From NCBI GenBank assembly GCA_905236925.1, contig CAJOQS010000129.1, positions 1 to 15,741 on the forward strand: 15,741 bases of DNA, given 5' to 3'. Source of the stretch: an uncultured Lachnospiraceae bacterium (GTDB lineage: Bacteria; Bacillota; Clostridia; Lachnospirales; Lachnospiraceae). Below, in pieces: positions 7,095 through 14,077 of the stretch (position 1 is the stretch's first letter; the number at the start of each line of letters is the position of its first letter). A program made the translations under genes and the position numbers. The notes under the pieces were generated by a model. It searched no databases and was not told where the DNA came from. It saw only the letters and a list, made by a program, of their open reading frames with translations.

Positions 7095-8480
7095 ATGAGG
7101 ACAAAGATCAGAGAACTGTTCAGAAACACCTCTGAACATGCTTCAAAAGAAGTTACCGTCTGCGCCTGGGTTCGTACCAACCGCGCGCAGGCACAGTTTG
7201 GATTCCTGACTGTTAACGACGGCTCGTTTTTCGAGAATCTGCAGGTCGTTTACGAGAAGGAGCTGGTGAATTTTGAAGACATATCAAGGATAAGAGTCGG
7301 CGCGAGCGTTGAAGTCAAGGGTATTCTTACACTTACACCCGAGAATCAGCAGCCTTTTGAAGTCAAGGCTACAGCAGTACGTCTTCTTGGCGACTGCCCC
7401 GAGGATTACCCAATCCAGCCCAAGCGTCATACGAGAGAGTATCTTCGTACAGTGGCGCATCTCCGCCCCCGCACGAACCTTTTCTCAGCGGTCTTCCGCG
7501 TAAGAAGCGTGGCGGCAATGGCTGTGCACCAGTACTTCCAGGAGAGGGGCTACGTATACGTACACACTCCTCTTATCACGGGTGCGGACTGTGAAGGCTC
7601 TGACCAGATGTTCAAGATCACGACCCTCAACATGAACGATCTTCCCATGACCAAGGAAGGAAAGGTTGACTTCTCAAAGGATCTGTTCGGAAAGCAGTCC
7701 TTTATCACCGGTTCCGGCCAGCTTCAGGGCGAGACCTTTGCAATGGCTTTTGGCGATATCTACACCTTTGGTCCCACCTTCAGAACCGAGAACTCCAACA
7801 CACAGACCCACGCAAACGAGTTCTGGATGATCGAGCCCGAGATGGCATTCTGCGATCTGCAGGGCCTCATGGACATCGAAGAGGAGATGCTCAAGTACGT
7901 TGTTAAATATGTATGCGACAACTGCCCCGAAGAGATTGATTTCTGCGACAAGTTTGTTGCCAAGGGATTGAAGGAGAAGCTGAACGGAATCATCAACGCC
8001 AAGTTTACGCGCATCAGTCACCATGATGTTATCGATATCCTTAAGAAGGCTGATGTGAAGTGGGAATTCGAGCCCGACTACGGCGAGGACATTGCCAAGG
8101 AGCACGAGAAGTATATCGTTGAGTATTTCAACGGTCCTGTTTTCGTAACAGACTGGCCGAAGGATATCAAGGCTTATTACATGAAGGTCAACCCCGACAA
8201 TAAGACCGTTGCCGCAGTTGATCTCCTCGTTCCCCAGGCGGGCGAGCTCATGGGCGGCAGCCAGAGAGAGGAGAACCTCGACAAGCTCATCGAGAGAATG
8301 GATGAGATGGGCGTCAACAAGGAGGGCATCGACTGGTATCTCGATACCAGAAGGTACGGTGGATGCATCCACAGCGGATTCGGAATGGGCTTTGAGCGTC
8401 TGATCATGTATCTGACAGGCGTTGAGAACATACGCGACGTAATACCTTATCCCAGGACACCCAGAAACTGCGATTATTGA
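7095..8480 (+). CDS. asnS: Asparaginyl-tRNA synthetase
   Basis: This class IIb synthetase charges tRNA-Asn with asparagine in the cytoplasm. The 461 residues match the bacterial AsnRS length (E. coli 466). The N-terminal OB fold (about 18-100) begins VTVCAWVRTNRAQAQFGF and binds the anticodon. Motif 1 is around 135-161. Motif 2 is FGPTFRTENSNTQTHANEFW (225-244), with the Arg of the FRTE core. Motif 3 is GFGMGFER (428-435), ending in the ATP-binding Arg435. The asparagine-type motif 2 (ENSNT, HANEF) separates it from AspRS. It stands alone between its own promoter and terminator. The start is set by AGGGAG eight bases before the ATG. A dedicated AsnRS implies direct charging of tRNA-Asn, whether or not an amidotransferase also exists. 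Confidence 0.97.
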   Translation: MRTKIRELFRNTSEHASKEVTVCAWVRTNRAQAQFGFLTVNDGSFFENLQVVYEKELVNFEDISRIRVGASVEVKGILTLTPENQQPFEVKATAVRLLGDCPEDYPIQPKRHTREYLRTVAHLRPRTNLFSAVFRVRSVAAMAVHQYFQERGYVYVHTPLITGADCEGSDQMFKITTLNMNDLPMTKEGKVDFSKDLFGKQSFITGSGQLQGETFAMAFGDIYTFGPTFRTENSNTQTHANEFWMIEPEMAFCDLQGLMDIEEEMLKYVVKYVCDNCPEEIDFCDKFVAKGLKEKLNGIINAKFTRISHHDVIDILKKADVKWEFEPDYGEDIAKEHEKYIVEYFNGPVFVTDWPKDIKAYYMKVNPDNKTVAAVDLLVPQAGELMGGSQREENLDKLIERMDEMGVNKEGIDWYLDTRRYGGCIHSGFGMGFERLIMYLTGVENIRDVIPYPRTPRNCDY

Positions 8481-8540
8481 TAATAAAATGCTGTACGAAG
8501 AAGCAGCCGAACATGTAAGCAGTCACAGGCCTTTAACAGT

Positions 8541-8581
8541 GGCGGCAGGAGAAGATAAGAACTCCTGCCGCCGCTTTTTTT
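8541..8581 (+). terminator. Strong intrinsic terminator of asnS
   Basis: A perfect 11-bp stem, GGCGGCAGGAG (8541-8551) with CTCCTGCCGCC (8562-8572), closes a 10-base A-rich loop. It is followed by GC and seven Ts (8575-8581). It is one of the clearest terminators in the window. Confidence 0.92.
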
Positions 8582-8601
8582 GAAAAATTATGAAAAACCG
8601 G

Positions 8602-8630
8602 TTGACACGCAGCTGTTTATGGTGTATATA
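8602..8630 (+). promoter_or_regulatory. Consensus sigma-A promoter of the GntR-ABC operon
   Basis: A perfect TTGACA (8602-8607) is followed by a 17-base spacer and TATATA (8625-8630). The start is expected near 8637. It is the closest match to consensus in the window, as expected of a strong promoter held down by a repressor. Most of the palindrome at 8610-8647 lies on top of it. Confidence 0.85.
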
Positions 8631-8647
8631 TAACACATAAACAGTTG
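8610..8647. promoter_or_regulatory. Probable operator for the GntR/YtrA-like repressor
   Basis: Arms CAGCTGTTTATG (8610-8621) and CATAAACAGTTG (8636-8647) form a 12-bp inverted repeat with one mismatch around a 14-base AT-rich centre. Within it, GTGT (8622-8625) and ACAC (8633-8636 region) form a smaller inner dyad. YtrA-type GntR proteins are known to repress their own operons at dyads of this general kind. Its position over the -10 and expected start fits repression by occlusion. Binding is inferred. Confidence 0.7.
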
Positions 8648-8666
8648 GACGAAAGGAGATGATTCC

Positions 8667-9038
8667 TTGATAATATCCCAGACAAACGGTGTTCCGATCT
8701 ATAAGCAGATAGCCGATGCCTTTCGCACCGATATCCTGGCCGGAAAATACAAGCAGGGTGATTACCTGCCATCGATCAGAGAACTTGCAAAGGATCTCCG
8801 GATAAGTGTTATTACAACGATGAAGGCCTATGAACAGCTTGAAGCTGAGGGTCTTGTTACCGCCTCACAGGGCAAGGGTTTTTATGTGAACGCCCAGGAT
8901 AGCGAAATGCTCAGGGAACAGCATCTGCGCAAGGTTGAGGACTCGCTGACTGCAGCGATCGAGGCGGCCAGGATAGCCGGAATGAACAATTCCGAGCTGC
9001 TGGAAACACTGAAAACCCTGTTGAGTATGGAAGAATAA
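8667..9038 (+). CDS. GntR family transcriptional regulator, YtrA type
   Basis: This is a 123-residue DNA-binding repressor, the short form that defines the YtrA subfamily: a winged helix-turn-helix followed by only a small helical dimerisation tail. The N-terminus (PIYKQIADAFRTDILAG, 10-26), the recognition segment LPSIRELAKDLRIS (34-47) and the wing (EGLVTASQGKGFYV, 61-74) follow the family order. The tail (about 80-123) is helical, with no ligand-binding domain. Translation starts at TTG 8667, placed eight bases after AAGGAG (8653-8658). The ATG at 8659 runs into a stop after three codons, so TTG is the only sensible start. It is the first gene of the ABC operon and probably represses it from the palindrome at 8610-8647. 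The inducing signal is unknown; in relatives it is often cell-wall antibiotics. Confidence 0.93.
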   Translation: MIISQTNGVPIYKQIADAFRTDILAGKYKQGDYLPSIRELAKDLRISVITTMKAYEQLEAEGLVTASQGKGFYVNAQDSEMLREQHLRKVEDSLTAAIEAARIAGMNNSELLETLKTLLSMEE

Positions 9039-9052
9039 TGGAGGACAAATAA

Positions 9053-9949
9053 ATGAACAACGCTATTGAAGCAAAGAATATTGTTAAGAAGTACAAGAAT
9101 TTTACTCTGGATGTGCCTGAATTCTCTATTCCGAGGGGCTTTGCCACAGCACTGATCGGCGAGAACGGCGCCGGAAAAACGACTCTTCTGGACATCCTGA
9201 CGGGGATCAAGCTCGATTACTCCGGCGACATCAGTTATTTCGGTGAGTATTCTGCCGCCAACATCGATAAGCAGCCCGAGCTCAAGGAGCGCATTGGATA
9301 CACCGGAACCGAAAATTATTTCCTTCCCCAGTGGACGGTCGGACAGGTTGAGGAGCTATACTCTTTGCTCTTCGACGGCTTTGACAAGAACGAGTTCAGG
9401 AACCGCTGCAATGAGCTCGCCATTTTCGGAGGGAGCGGATTTGACGGTTCCAAGAAGGTAAACGCGCTCTCCGACGGAACCAGGACCAAGCTCATGCTTG
9501 CTGGCACACTTGCAAGGAAAACGGACCTGCTCATCATGGATGAGCCCGCTTCCCCGCTCGATCCGCTCATGCGCGACAAGCTCTGCGAGCTGATCAGGGA
9601 ATATCTGAACTCTCACGAGGGTTCGAGCGTATTCTTCTCGACACACAATATCTCCGATATGGAGAACGTAACCGACTACGCGATCATCATGGAACACGGA
9701 CAGGTCATAGAGCAGGGCTTTGTTGAGGATCTGAAGGAGAAATACGTATCCGTCAAGGGCGAAGCCACCGATACCGAAGTCGCCAGAAAGGTTCTGTACT
9801 CTATCACTACATCAAACTACGGCTTCGAGGGTATCTGCCTGGCAGAGGATCTTGACAAGCTTGCCGGACTCAATATCACGACCGAAACCGCCAGCCTGTT
9901 TAAGATCAGCGTCGCGATCATGAAGAAGAATTCGCTGGTGAAAATGTAA
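9053..9949 (+). CDS. ABC transporter ATP-binding protein, YtrB-like
   Basis: This is the cytoplasmic motor of an ABC transporter, hydrolysing ATP to drive the two membrane proteins encoded downstream. In its 298 residues the Walker A loop is GENGAGKTT (36-44). The signature motif is LSDGT (139-143), a departure from LSGGQ seen in several exporter families. Walker B is LLIMDE with Asp163 and Glu164, and the switch histidine is His198 in STHN. The region after about 215 is an extra C-terminal domain common in this exporter group. GGAGGA (9040-9045) precedes the ATG by seven bases, and the gene begins 14 bases after the regulator. The regulator-ATPase-permease order and lack of a substrate-binding protein point to export or to envelope defence rather than uptake. 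The substrate is unknown. Confidence 0.93.
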   Translation: MNNAIEAKNIVKKYKNFTLDVPEFSIPRGFATALIGENGAGKTTLLDILTGIKLDYSGDISYFGEYSAANIDKQPELKERIGYTGTENYFLPQWTVGQVEELYSLLFDGFDKNEFRNRCNELAIFGGSGFDGSKKVNALSDGTRTKLMLAGTLARKTDLLIMDEPASPLDPLMRDKLCELIREYLNSHEGSSVFFSTHNISDMENVTDYAIIMEHGQVIEQGFVEDLKEKYVSVKGEATDTEVARKVLYSITTSNYGFEGICLAEDLDKLAGLNITTETASLFKISVAIMKKNSLVKM

Positions 9950-9970
9950 ATAATCGGGAGGGTCTGTTCC

Positions 9971-10657
9971 ATGTCACGCAGAAAATGTTTTGAGGCCGAA
10001 TACATCGCATATGCCGGGAAGGGCAATCTCCTTATTGTCGGATTGCTTCTTCTGGGATCCTGCGTCATAAGCTATTTACTGTCGAAGATAATCTGGCAGC
10101 TGGCAATAATGATCGCAGCGATAGTGAGCTTCGGGATCCTCAACTTTATGGACTATTTTGCTTTTGCCGGAAGTAATTCCAAGAATTCTCTGGGAATAAA
10201 CCTGATCAAGAGTTCGCCTTACGGAGCGGAACTGTTCAGGAAAGCGCTCTTACAGGATATGATAAACAAGCTGCTGTTCAGTGTTATCACGATCTGCGCC
10301 GTTACTGTCTTTGTTCTGTGCCGGCCGCTGGGCAGAGAGTTTTCAGCATTTTTCGTTATACTCTACGCTGCCGCAGCTTTTGCAACGGAACAGCTGCTGC
10401 TGAATAGTTCGCTCTGGATAACCAGAAAGAAGGGAATTACGATGCAGGCACATTTTCTGATCATGTACCTGACCTTCTTTGCAGGATCCCTGCTTTTCCT
10501 GCCGCTGGTGTTCATTTCCGAGGAAAAATCGGTTTTTGTTATGATCCTGTATATCGTTATCGTCGGAGCTCTTGCGGTGCTGGCCAATATCTGGCTGCAG
10601 AAGTCCTGCAACAAAGCATACAGATCGATGTTTTATGATTGTGAGGTGTCCAAATGA
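9971..10657 (+). CDS. ABC transporter membrane subunit with six predicted helices
   Basis: This hydrophobic protein of 228 residues probably forms half of the transmembrane pore. Helices are predicted at about 18-38, 42-62, 99-117, 124-147, 160-180 and 187-208, the ABC-2-like count. No enzymatic motif is visible. The N-terminus is basic (MSRRK) and cytoplasmic. GGGAGGG (9956-9962) lies about eight bases before the ATG. It overlaps the next membrane gene by ATGA (10654-10657), which suggests coupled translation at a fixed ratio. The assignment as a permease rests on position after the ATPase and on topology, since the sequence itself is not one I can place in a named family. Confidence 0.75.
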   Translation: MSRRKCFEAEYIAYAGKGNLLIVGLLLLGSCVISYLLSKIIWQLAIMIAAIVSFGILNFMDYFAFAGSNSKNSLGINLIKSSPYGAELFRKALLQDMINKLLFSVITICAVTVFVLCRPLGREFSAFFVILYAAAAFATEQLLLNSSLWITRKKGITMQAHFLIMYLTFFAGSLLFLPLVFISEEKSVFVMILYIVIVGALAVLANIWLQKSCNKAYRSMFYDCEVSK

Positions 10658-11337
10658 AACAGTTTATCAAGTCATTAAAGCTTTTAAAATATGGCCTTCA
10701 ATTCAAGACCATGATCATTCTCACTATTGTGTTCTTTGCTCTTGGTATTATTTTTGAAGTTACTTTATACGGTGGAGATATGGGGATCCTGTCGGGGCTT
10801 TACATGGTACTCGCAGGGGTTTATATCTATCAGCTCATGCTGACTCCGAGCGTATCCAAGCTTGTGCAGACTTCTTCCTTCAGGCGTAAGATGCAGACTA
10901 TCTACCCGATGATACTGACTGAGCTTACTTCTCTCTTTTCCTTCACGGTATTTGTGATCATAAGAGTTGCCCGTATTGAAGCAAGAGGCGGACGTTATTT
11001 TGATGAGGGCACCCTTGTATCGTCCAAAGGAATACTGATAACGGCCGTGCTTGCCGCCATCCTGATCATCTATGACGGAATCTGCTTCAAGTATTACATA
11101 GCCTCCTTTGCGGTTATGTTTGTGGCACTCATTATTATCGCTTTCAGATATGCGGCCGGTCTGAGCACGGTTTTTGATTTCGCAGACAGCTTGAGCTATG
11201 CGCAGCTTATCGGACTCAGCTACGGGCTTCTGCTTGTGGGAGGTCTGATCTGCTGGCTGATATCGATTTTTGCCTACCGGAAGCCCATTGACAACCTGTC
11301 GGTAAGAACAGCGATAAGACAGGCACAGTCCAAATAA
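10654..11337 (+). CDS. Second ABC transporter membrane subunit with six predicted helices
   Basis: This 227-residue membrane protein is almost the same length as its neighbour but not obviously similar in sequence. Helices are predicted at about 17-38, 43-63, 82-104, 126-142, 146-166 and 183-207, again six. A basic C-terminus (RKPIDNLSVRTAIRQAQSK) is probably cytoplasmic. The ATG sits inside the stop of the upstream gene (ATGA), so the two are likely made together and pair as a heterodimer on an ATPase dimer. It is the last gene of the operon; the terminator at 11372-11410 follows 34 bases later. Substrate and direction are not shown by the sequence. Confidence 0.75.
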   Translation: MKQFIKSLKLLKYGLQFKTMIILTIVFFALGIIFEVTLYGGDMGILSGLYMVLAGVYIYQLMLTPSVSKLVQTSSFRRKMQTIYPMILTELTSLFSFTVFVIIRVARIEARGGRYFDEGTLVSSKGILITAVLAAILIIYDGICFKYYIASFAVMFVALIIIAFRYAAGLSTVFDFADSLSYAQLIGLSYGLLLVGGLICWLISIFAYRKPIDNLSVRTAIRQAQSK

Positions 11338-11340
11338 ATA

Positions 11341-11369
11341 TTCATTTTTCACCCTGTATGTGCTATAAT
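11341..11369 (+). promoter_or_regulatory. Predicted TGn-extended promoter of the PAP2 gene
   Basis: A perfect TATAAT (11364-11369) is preceded by TGC, forming a strong extended -10. The base 17 positions upstream begins a poor -35 (TTCATT, 11341-11346). The expected start is near 11376-11377, about 59 bases before the likely TTG start codon. That point lies inside the left arm of the terminator at 11372-11410. Confidence 0.6.
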
Positions 11370-11371
11370 AT

Positions 11372-11410
11372 ACGGAGGAGATATCGCACGGCGAGTCTCC
11401 TCCGTTTTTT
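11372..11410 (+). terminator. Intrinsic terminator of the GntR-ABC operon
   Basis: A perfect 10-bp stem, ACGGAGGAGA (11372-11381) with TCTCCTCCGT (11396-11405), closes a 14-base loop and runs into six Ts (11405-11410). It lies 34 bases beyond the second permease gene and would stop that operon's transcripts. The PAP2 promoter's start site is predicted within its left arm. Confidence 0.85.
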
Positions 11411-11434
11411 AATTCTTATAATGCGTGGGGGTAG

Positions 11435-12364
11435 TTGTTTTTGGGTAATGAGTTTTATTTTGACTGGGAACCGAGGCTGATGGAATGGATTCAGTCTCAT
11501 CTGGGAAGCTTTGGTGTTAATTTCCTTTCCAACATTTCCGCATTCGGTGAAGAAAAGATCCTGATCGCGGTCATGTGCGTGCTTTACTTCATCTATGACA
11601 AGGAAGCCGCCAAGTTCGTTTACAGGCGCTTCATGATCGCCGGCTGCGGCCTTGCATGGCTTAAGAACATTGTCTGTCGTCTCCGTCCGTACTTCGTTCA
11701 TCCTAATGTCAGGTGTCTGAAGCCTGTGGATCCGAACGCGGATATCTATGATATCAGCCATCAGGGCTATTCGTTCCCCAGCGGACATTCAGAAGGCAGT
11801 GCCGCAATTTTCGGCGGTACCGCTATCAGACTTAAGAAGACGTGGCTTACGATCGTAACGGTCCTCATAGTTCTGCTTGTCGGCGTTTCGCGTTTCTGCC
11901 TTGGTGTACATTATCCGACCGACGTTCTCGGCGGATGGGCCATCGGTATAGGCAGCATTTTCCTTTTCTCGCTGATGGAGAAGCTTATCGAAAAGCGCTG
12001 GATCATATATCTGATATGGATCGTGGTCCTGGGTACCGGTTTCTTTTTCTGCACCACATCCGACTATTATACGAACTATGGAATGCTTATCGGAGCGTTC
12101 GCGTCGGACCTGTTTGAAGAGAAATACGTCAAATTCCCGAAGCCCCGAAACCTTCTTTGGGGTTTCGCAAGAATAGTCGGAGCGTTGGCTCTCTATTTCG
12201 GCATCAACACTGTTCTGAAGCTTCCTTTCAGCTCCGAGTTCCTTTCATCGGCGACTGTTGCGGCTTACTCAGTCAGAGTCATCAGGTACGCGATCGTCAT
12301 GTTCGTGTCGATGGGCGTTTACCCGCTGTGCTTCAGGTTGTTCCATAAGAACGAACAGGCATGA
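11435..12364 (+). CDS. PAP2-family membrane phosphatase
   Basis: This integral membrane lipid phosphatase probably removes phosphate from phosphatidic acid or a polyprenyl pyrophosphate at the outer face of the membrane. All three PAP2 motifs are intact in the 309 residues: Lys77 to Arg84-Pro85 (KNIVCRLRP), PSGH at 115-118, and SRFCLGVHYPTD at 152-163 with the catalytic His159 and Asp163. Further helices fill residues about 135-300, longer at the C-terminus than minimal PAP2 proteins. An in-frame TAG at 11432 fixes the start at TTG 11435 or TTG 11441. A GGGGG run at 11426-11430 fits the second spacing better, while the first gives two more residues. Whether it recycles undecaprenyl pyrophosphate or acts on phospholipid cannot be read from motifs. 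Confidence 0.9.
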   Translation: MFLGNEFYFDWEPRLMEWIQSHLGSFGVNFLSNISAFGEEKILIAVMCVLYFIYDKEAAKFVYRRFMIAGCGLAWLKNIVCRLRPYFVHPNVRCLKPVDPNADIYDISHQGYSFPSGHSEGSAAIFGGTAIRLKKTWLTIVTVLIVLLVGVSRFCLGVHYPTDVLGGWAIGIGSIFLFSLMEKLIEKRWIIYLIWIVVLGTGFFFCTTSDYYTNYGMLIGAFASDLFEEKYVKFPKPRNLLWGFARIVGALALYFGINTVLKLPFSSEFLSSATVAAYSVRVIRYAIVMFVSMGVYPLCFRLFHKNEQA

Positions 12365-12392
12365 AAACATAACGGCATATATAAATAAAACA

Positions 12393-12428
12393 GCGGACGG
12401 GAAAGCAGCTGCTTTCCTGCCCGCTTTT
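12393..12428. terminator. Bidirectional terminator between the convergent PAP2 and chemotaxis genes
   Basis: A 16-bp near-perfect palindrome (12393-12408 with 12409-12424, two mismatched pairs) centres on AGCAGCTGCT. TTTTGTTT follows on the plus strand. On the minus strand the hairpin is followed by TGTTTTATTT, so it can serve both genes. The plus-strand gene stops 28 bases before it and the minus-strand gene 26 bases beyond it. Confidence 0.88.
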
Positions 12429-12450
12429 GTTTGACAGAAAGAAACCGGAT

Positions 12451-13917
12451 TTAATTCTCCTTGAGAGACGCCTTCATCTTGTTTGCCGCCGCATTGATGG
12501 CATCAAGCCTTGTGTTCATTTCCTGCATCTGTGAAACGTTCCTGCCGCTCATGGTGGTCAGATCATCCGCTGACGCGCTGACCTCCTGAGTCGTGGATGA
12601 CAGGTTCGAAACGGAATCCATGATAACGGTATTTGATTCAACGATCGCCTTTATGATCTCCGTGATGTTGTTGATAGCCTGGGTCAGGGAAAGGATGTTT
12701 TCGTTGATCACTACGAATTTCTCACTTGTATTCTCGATCATAACGCTTTGCTGATCGATACTCTCCGAGGACTTAAGCATGTTTTCTGAGGCTGCGTCCA
12801 TCTCGGGAGCAAGCTTGTTGATGATATCGGTGATCCTCTCGGTTGCGGTTTTGGTCTCTTCCGAAAGGTTTCTTATCTCATCTGCAACAACTGCGAAGCC
12901 TCTTCCTGCCTCGCCCGCTCTGGCGGCCTCGATTGAAGCGTTAAGCGCAAGAAGGTTTGTCTGACTTGAGATCTTCATGATGGCGCCGGTAAAGGCTTCA
13001 ACATCATGGATGCGCTCCTGGAGCCTCTGCGTTGCCTCAACGGTGATCTTGTTGAGTTCGCCGGTCTCACCTGACTTGTTCTTGAGCTCCTCAAGGAGCT
13101 GAACGCCTTCATCAACGGTTCTGGCTGTGTCGTCGCTGGCTTTTTTCATATCGCTGGCGTTTCTCGCGGATTCCTCAAGACGCTCCTGAATCCGGGAGGT
13201 CATGTTGGTCTGCTCGAGCACGGCATCCGCAGTACTCTGTATTGCGTCGGAGATGCCGTTTGTAGCGATATTGCTGTCTTCTATGCTCTGGTCAAGCTGT
13301 GAAATAATACCCTTGGCCTCGTCTAATCTTTCAAGTATGACACCGGATTCCTTGATGATGTTCTCGGCCATCGCGCCCTGATCATCGGCCTGCTTTTTAA
13401 GATACTCCGTCATCTCGATAGCCTGACGCTCCATGAAATTGGTAAGCACCAGGGCAAGAATAGAGGTAAACATCGCGAACACATAGCAGATGATCTCTGT
13501 TTCCAGAAGATCTTTGTCGCCGTTTGCAAGGAACATTATCAGGAAGACCGTATTTACGATCAGAGCGACGCTGCAGGAAAGGATAGATGTTTTTCTGTTG
13601 CGCTCGAGGATGACCATATATATCATCAGGTACATGATAACAAACAGATACGGCTGACCTGCGGAGAGAAAAAGCCATGTATAACCCGTGGCAAGGAGCA
13701 GCAGACAGATCTTTGTAAGGCCCTCACTTGCTTTTTTCAATAAGAAGCAGACCAGACAGAAGATCGCGGAGCCTACCAGAAATACAGAGCGAAGTATCCC
13801 CCAGATGCCCTCTTCCGTATAAAGGAACGATAGAATTGCCAGAATGACAAGAGTAATGGTTCGGATGATAAAGATAAATATGTCTTTTTCATGCTTCTGT
13901 TTCACTGTGATATTCAT
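12451..13917 (-). CDS. Methyl-accepting chemotaxis protein with six N-terminal membrane helices
   Basis: This is a signal transducer that would control CheA kinase activity through a long cytoplasmic coiled coil. Its 488 residues open with six predicted helices (about 13-33, 40-60, 68-86, 89-104, 111-131 and 140-161) and no sizeable external sensor domain. No clear HAMP domain follows; helical coiled coil starts near 165. The conserved signalling tip (about 318-350) is intact, including ALNASIEAARAGEAGRGFAV (324-343). The C-terminus lacks the NWETF-like tether for methylation enzymes. AGGAGG (13923-13928 on the opposite strand reading) precedes the ATG. No other chemotaxis or flagellar gene is in the window, so it is an orphan receptor here. 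A membrane-embedded sensor for a small ligand, redox or membrane state is a reasonable inference. Confidence 0.93.
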   Translation of the reverse strand: MNITVKQKHEKDIFIFIIRTITLVILAILSFLYTEEGIWGILRSVFLVGSAIFCLVCFLLKKASEGLTKICLLLLATGYTWLFLSAGQPYLFVIMYLMIYMVILERNRKTSILSCSVALIVNTVFLIMFLANGDKDLLETEIICYVFAMFTSILALVLTNFMERQAIEMTEYLKKQADDQGAMAENIIKESGVILERLDEAKGIISQLDQSIEDSNIATNGISDAIQSTADAVLEQTNMTSRIQERLEESARNASDMKKASDDTARTVDEGVQLLEELKNKSGETGELNKITVEATQRLQERIHDVEAFTGAIMKISSQTNLLALNASIEAARAGEAGRGFAVVADEIRNLSEETKTATERITDIINKLAPEMDAASENMLKSSESIDQQSVMIENTSEKFVVINENILSLTQAINNITEIIKAIVESNTVIMDSVSNLSSTTQEVSASADDLTTMSGRNVSQMQEMNTRLDAINAAANKMKASLKEN

Positions 13918-13979
13918 GGTGCCTCCTGAAAAGGTGCGCTTTTTCTGCGGTGAAAAACATGTTGCAATCAGATGGTAGG

Positions 13980-13988
13980 ATTATATCA
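13980..13988 (-). promoter_or_regulatory. Predicted extended -10 promoter of the chemotaxis receptor gene
   Basis: Read on the minus strand, TGA directly precedes a perfect TATAAT (13985 down to 13980). No convincing -35 is found 16-18 bases upstream (TAGCAT at best), so it would rely on the TGn element. I see no flagellar sigma-type element. The leader to the ATG is about 55 bases. Confidence 0.5.
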
Positions 13989-14026
13989 CCAAATGGATAA
14001 TTATGCTACAGTTTTTATATCCTGAC

Positions 14027-14055
14027 TTGACCGGAATTCACGTGATATATTAAAT
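14027..14055 (+). promoter_or_regulatory. Predicted promoter of the DUF4037 operon
   Basis: TTGACC (14027-14032) is followed by a 17-base spacer and TTAAAT (14050-14055). An alternative -10 is TGA-TATATT (14043-14051), an extended type with only a weak -35. Either puts the start near 14058-14062. That leaves only 16-20 bases before the ATG at 14078 and would make an ATG at 14063 leaderless. Confidence 0.45.
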
Positions 14056-14077
14056 TGTTTGTATGAAGGATAAGACG

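Noticed and set aside
6212..7180. A 322-codon minus-strand open frame
   Set aside because: It runs antisense across the lipoprotein gene, the terminator, the asnS promoter and the start of asnS, with no recognisable domain.
7674..8372. A 232-codon minus-strand open frame inside asnS
   Set aside because: It is a shadow of the conserved catalytic domain of asnS and has no independent support.
8488..8583. A 31-codon reading frame after asnS
   Set aside because: It has no ribosome binding site and its second half is the asnS terminator stem and T run.
11417..11422. A second perfect TATAAT before the PAP2 gene
   Set aside because: No usable -35 or TGn element accompanies it, and its start would leave only about six bases before the start codon.
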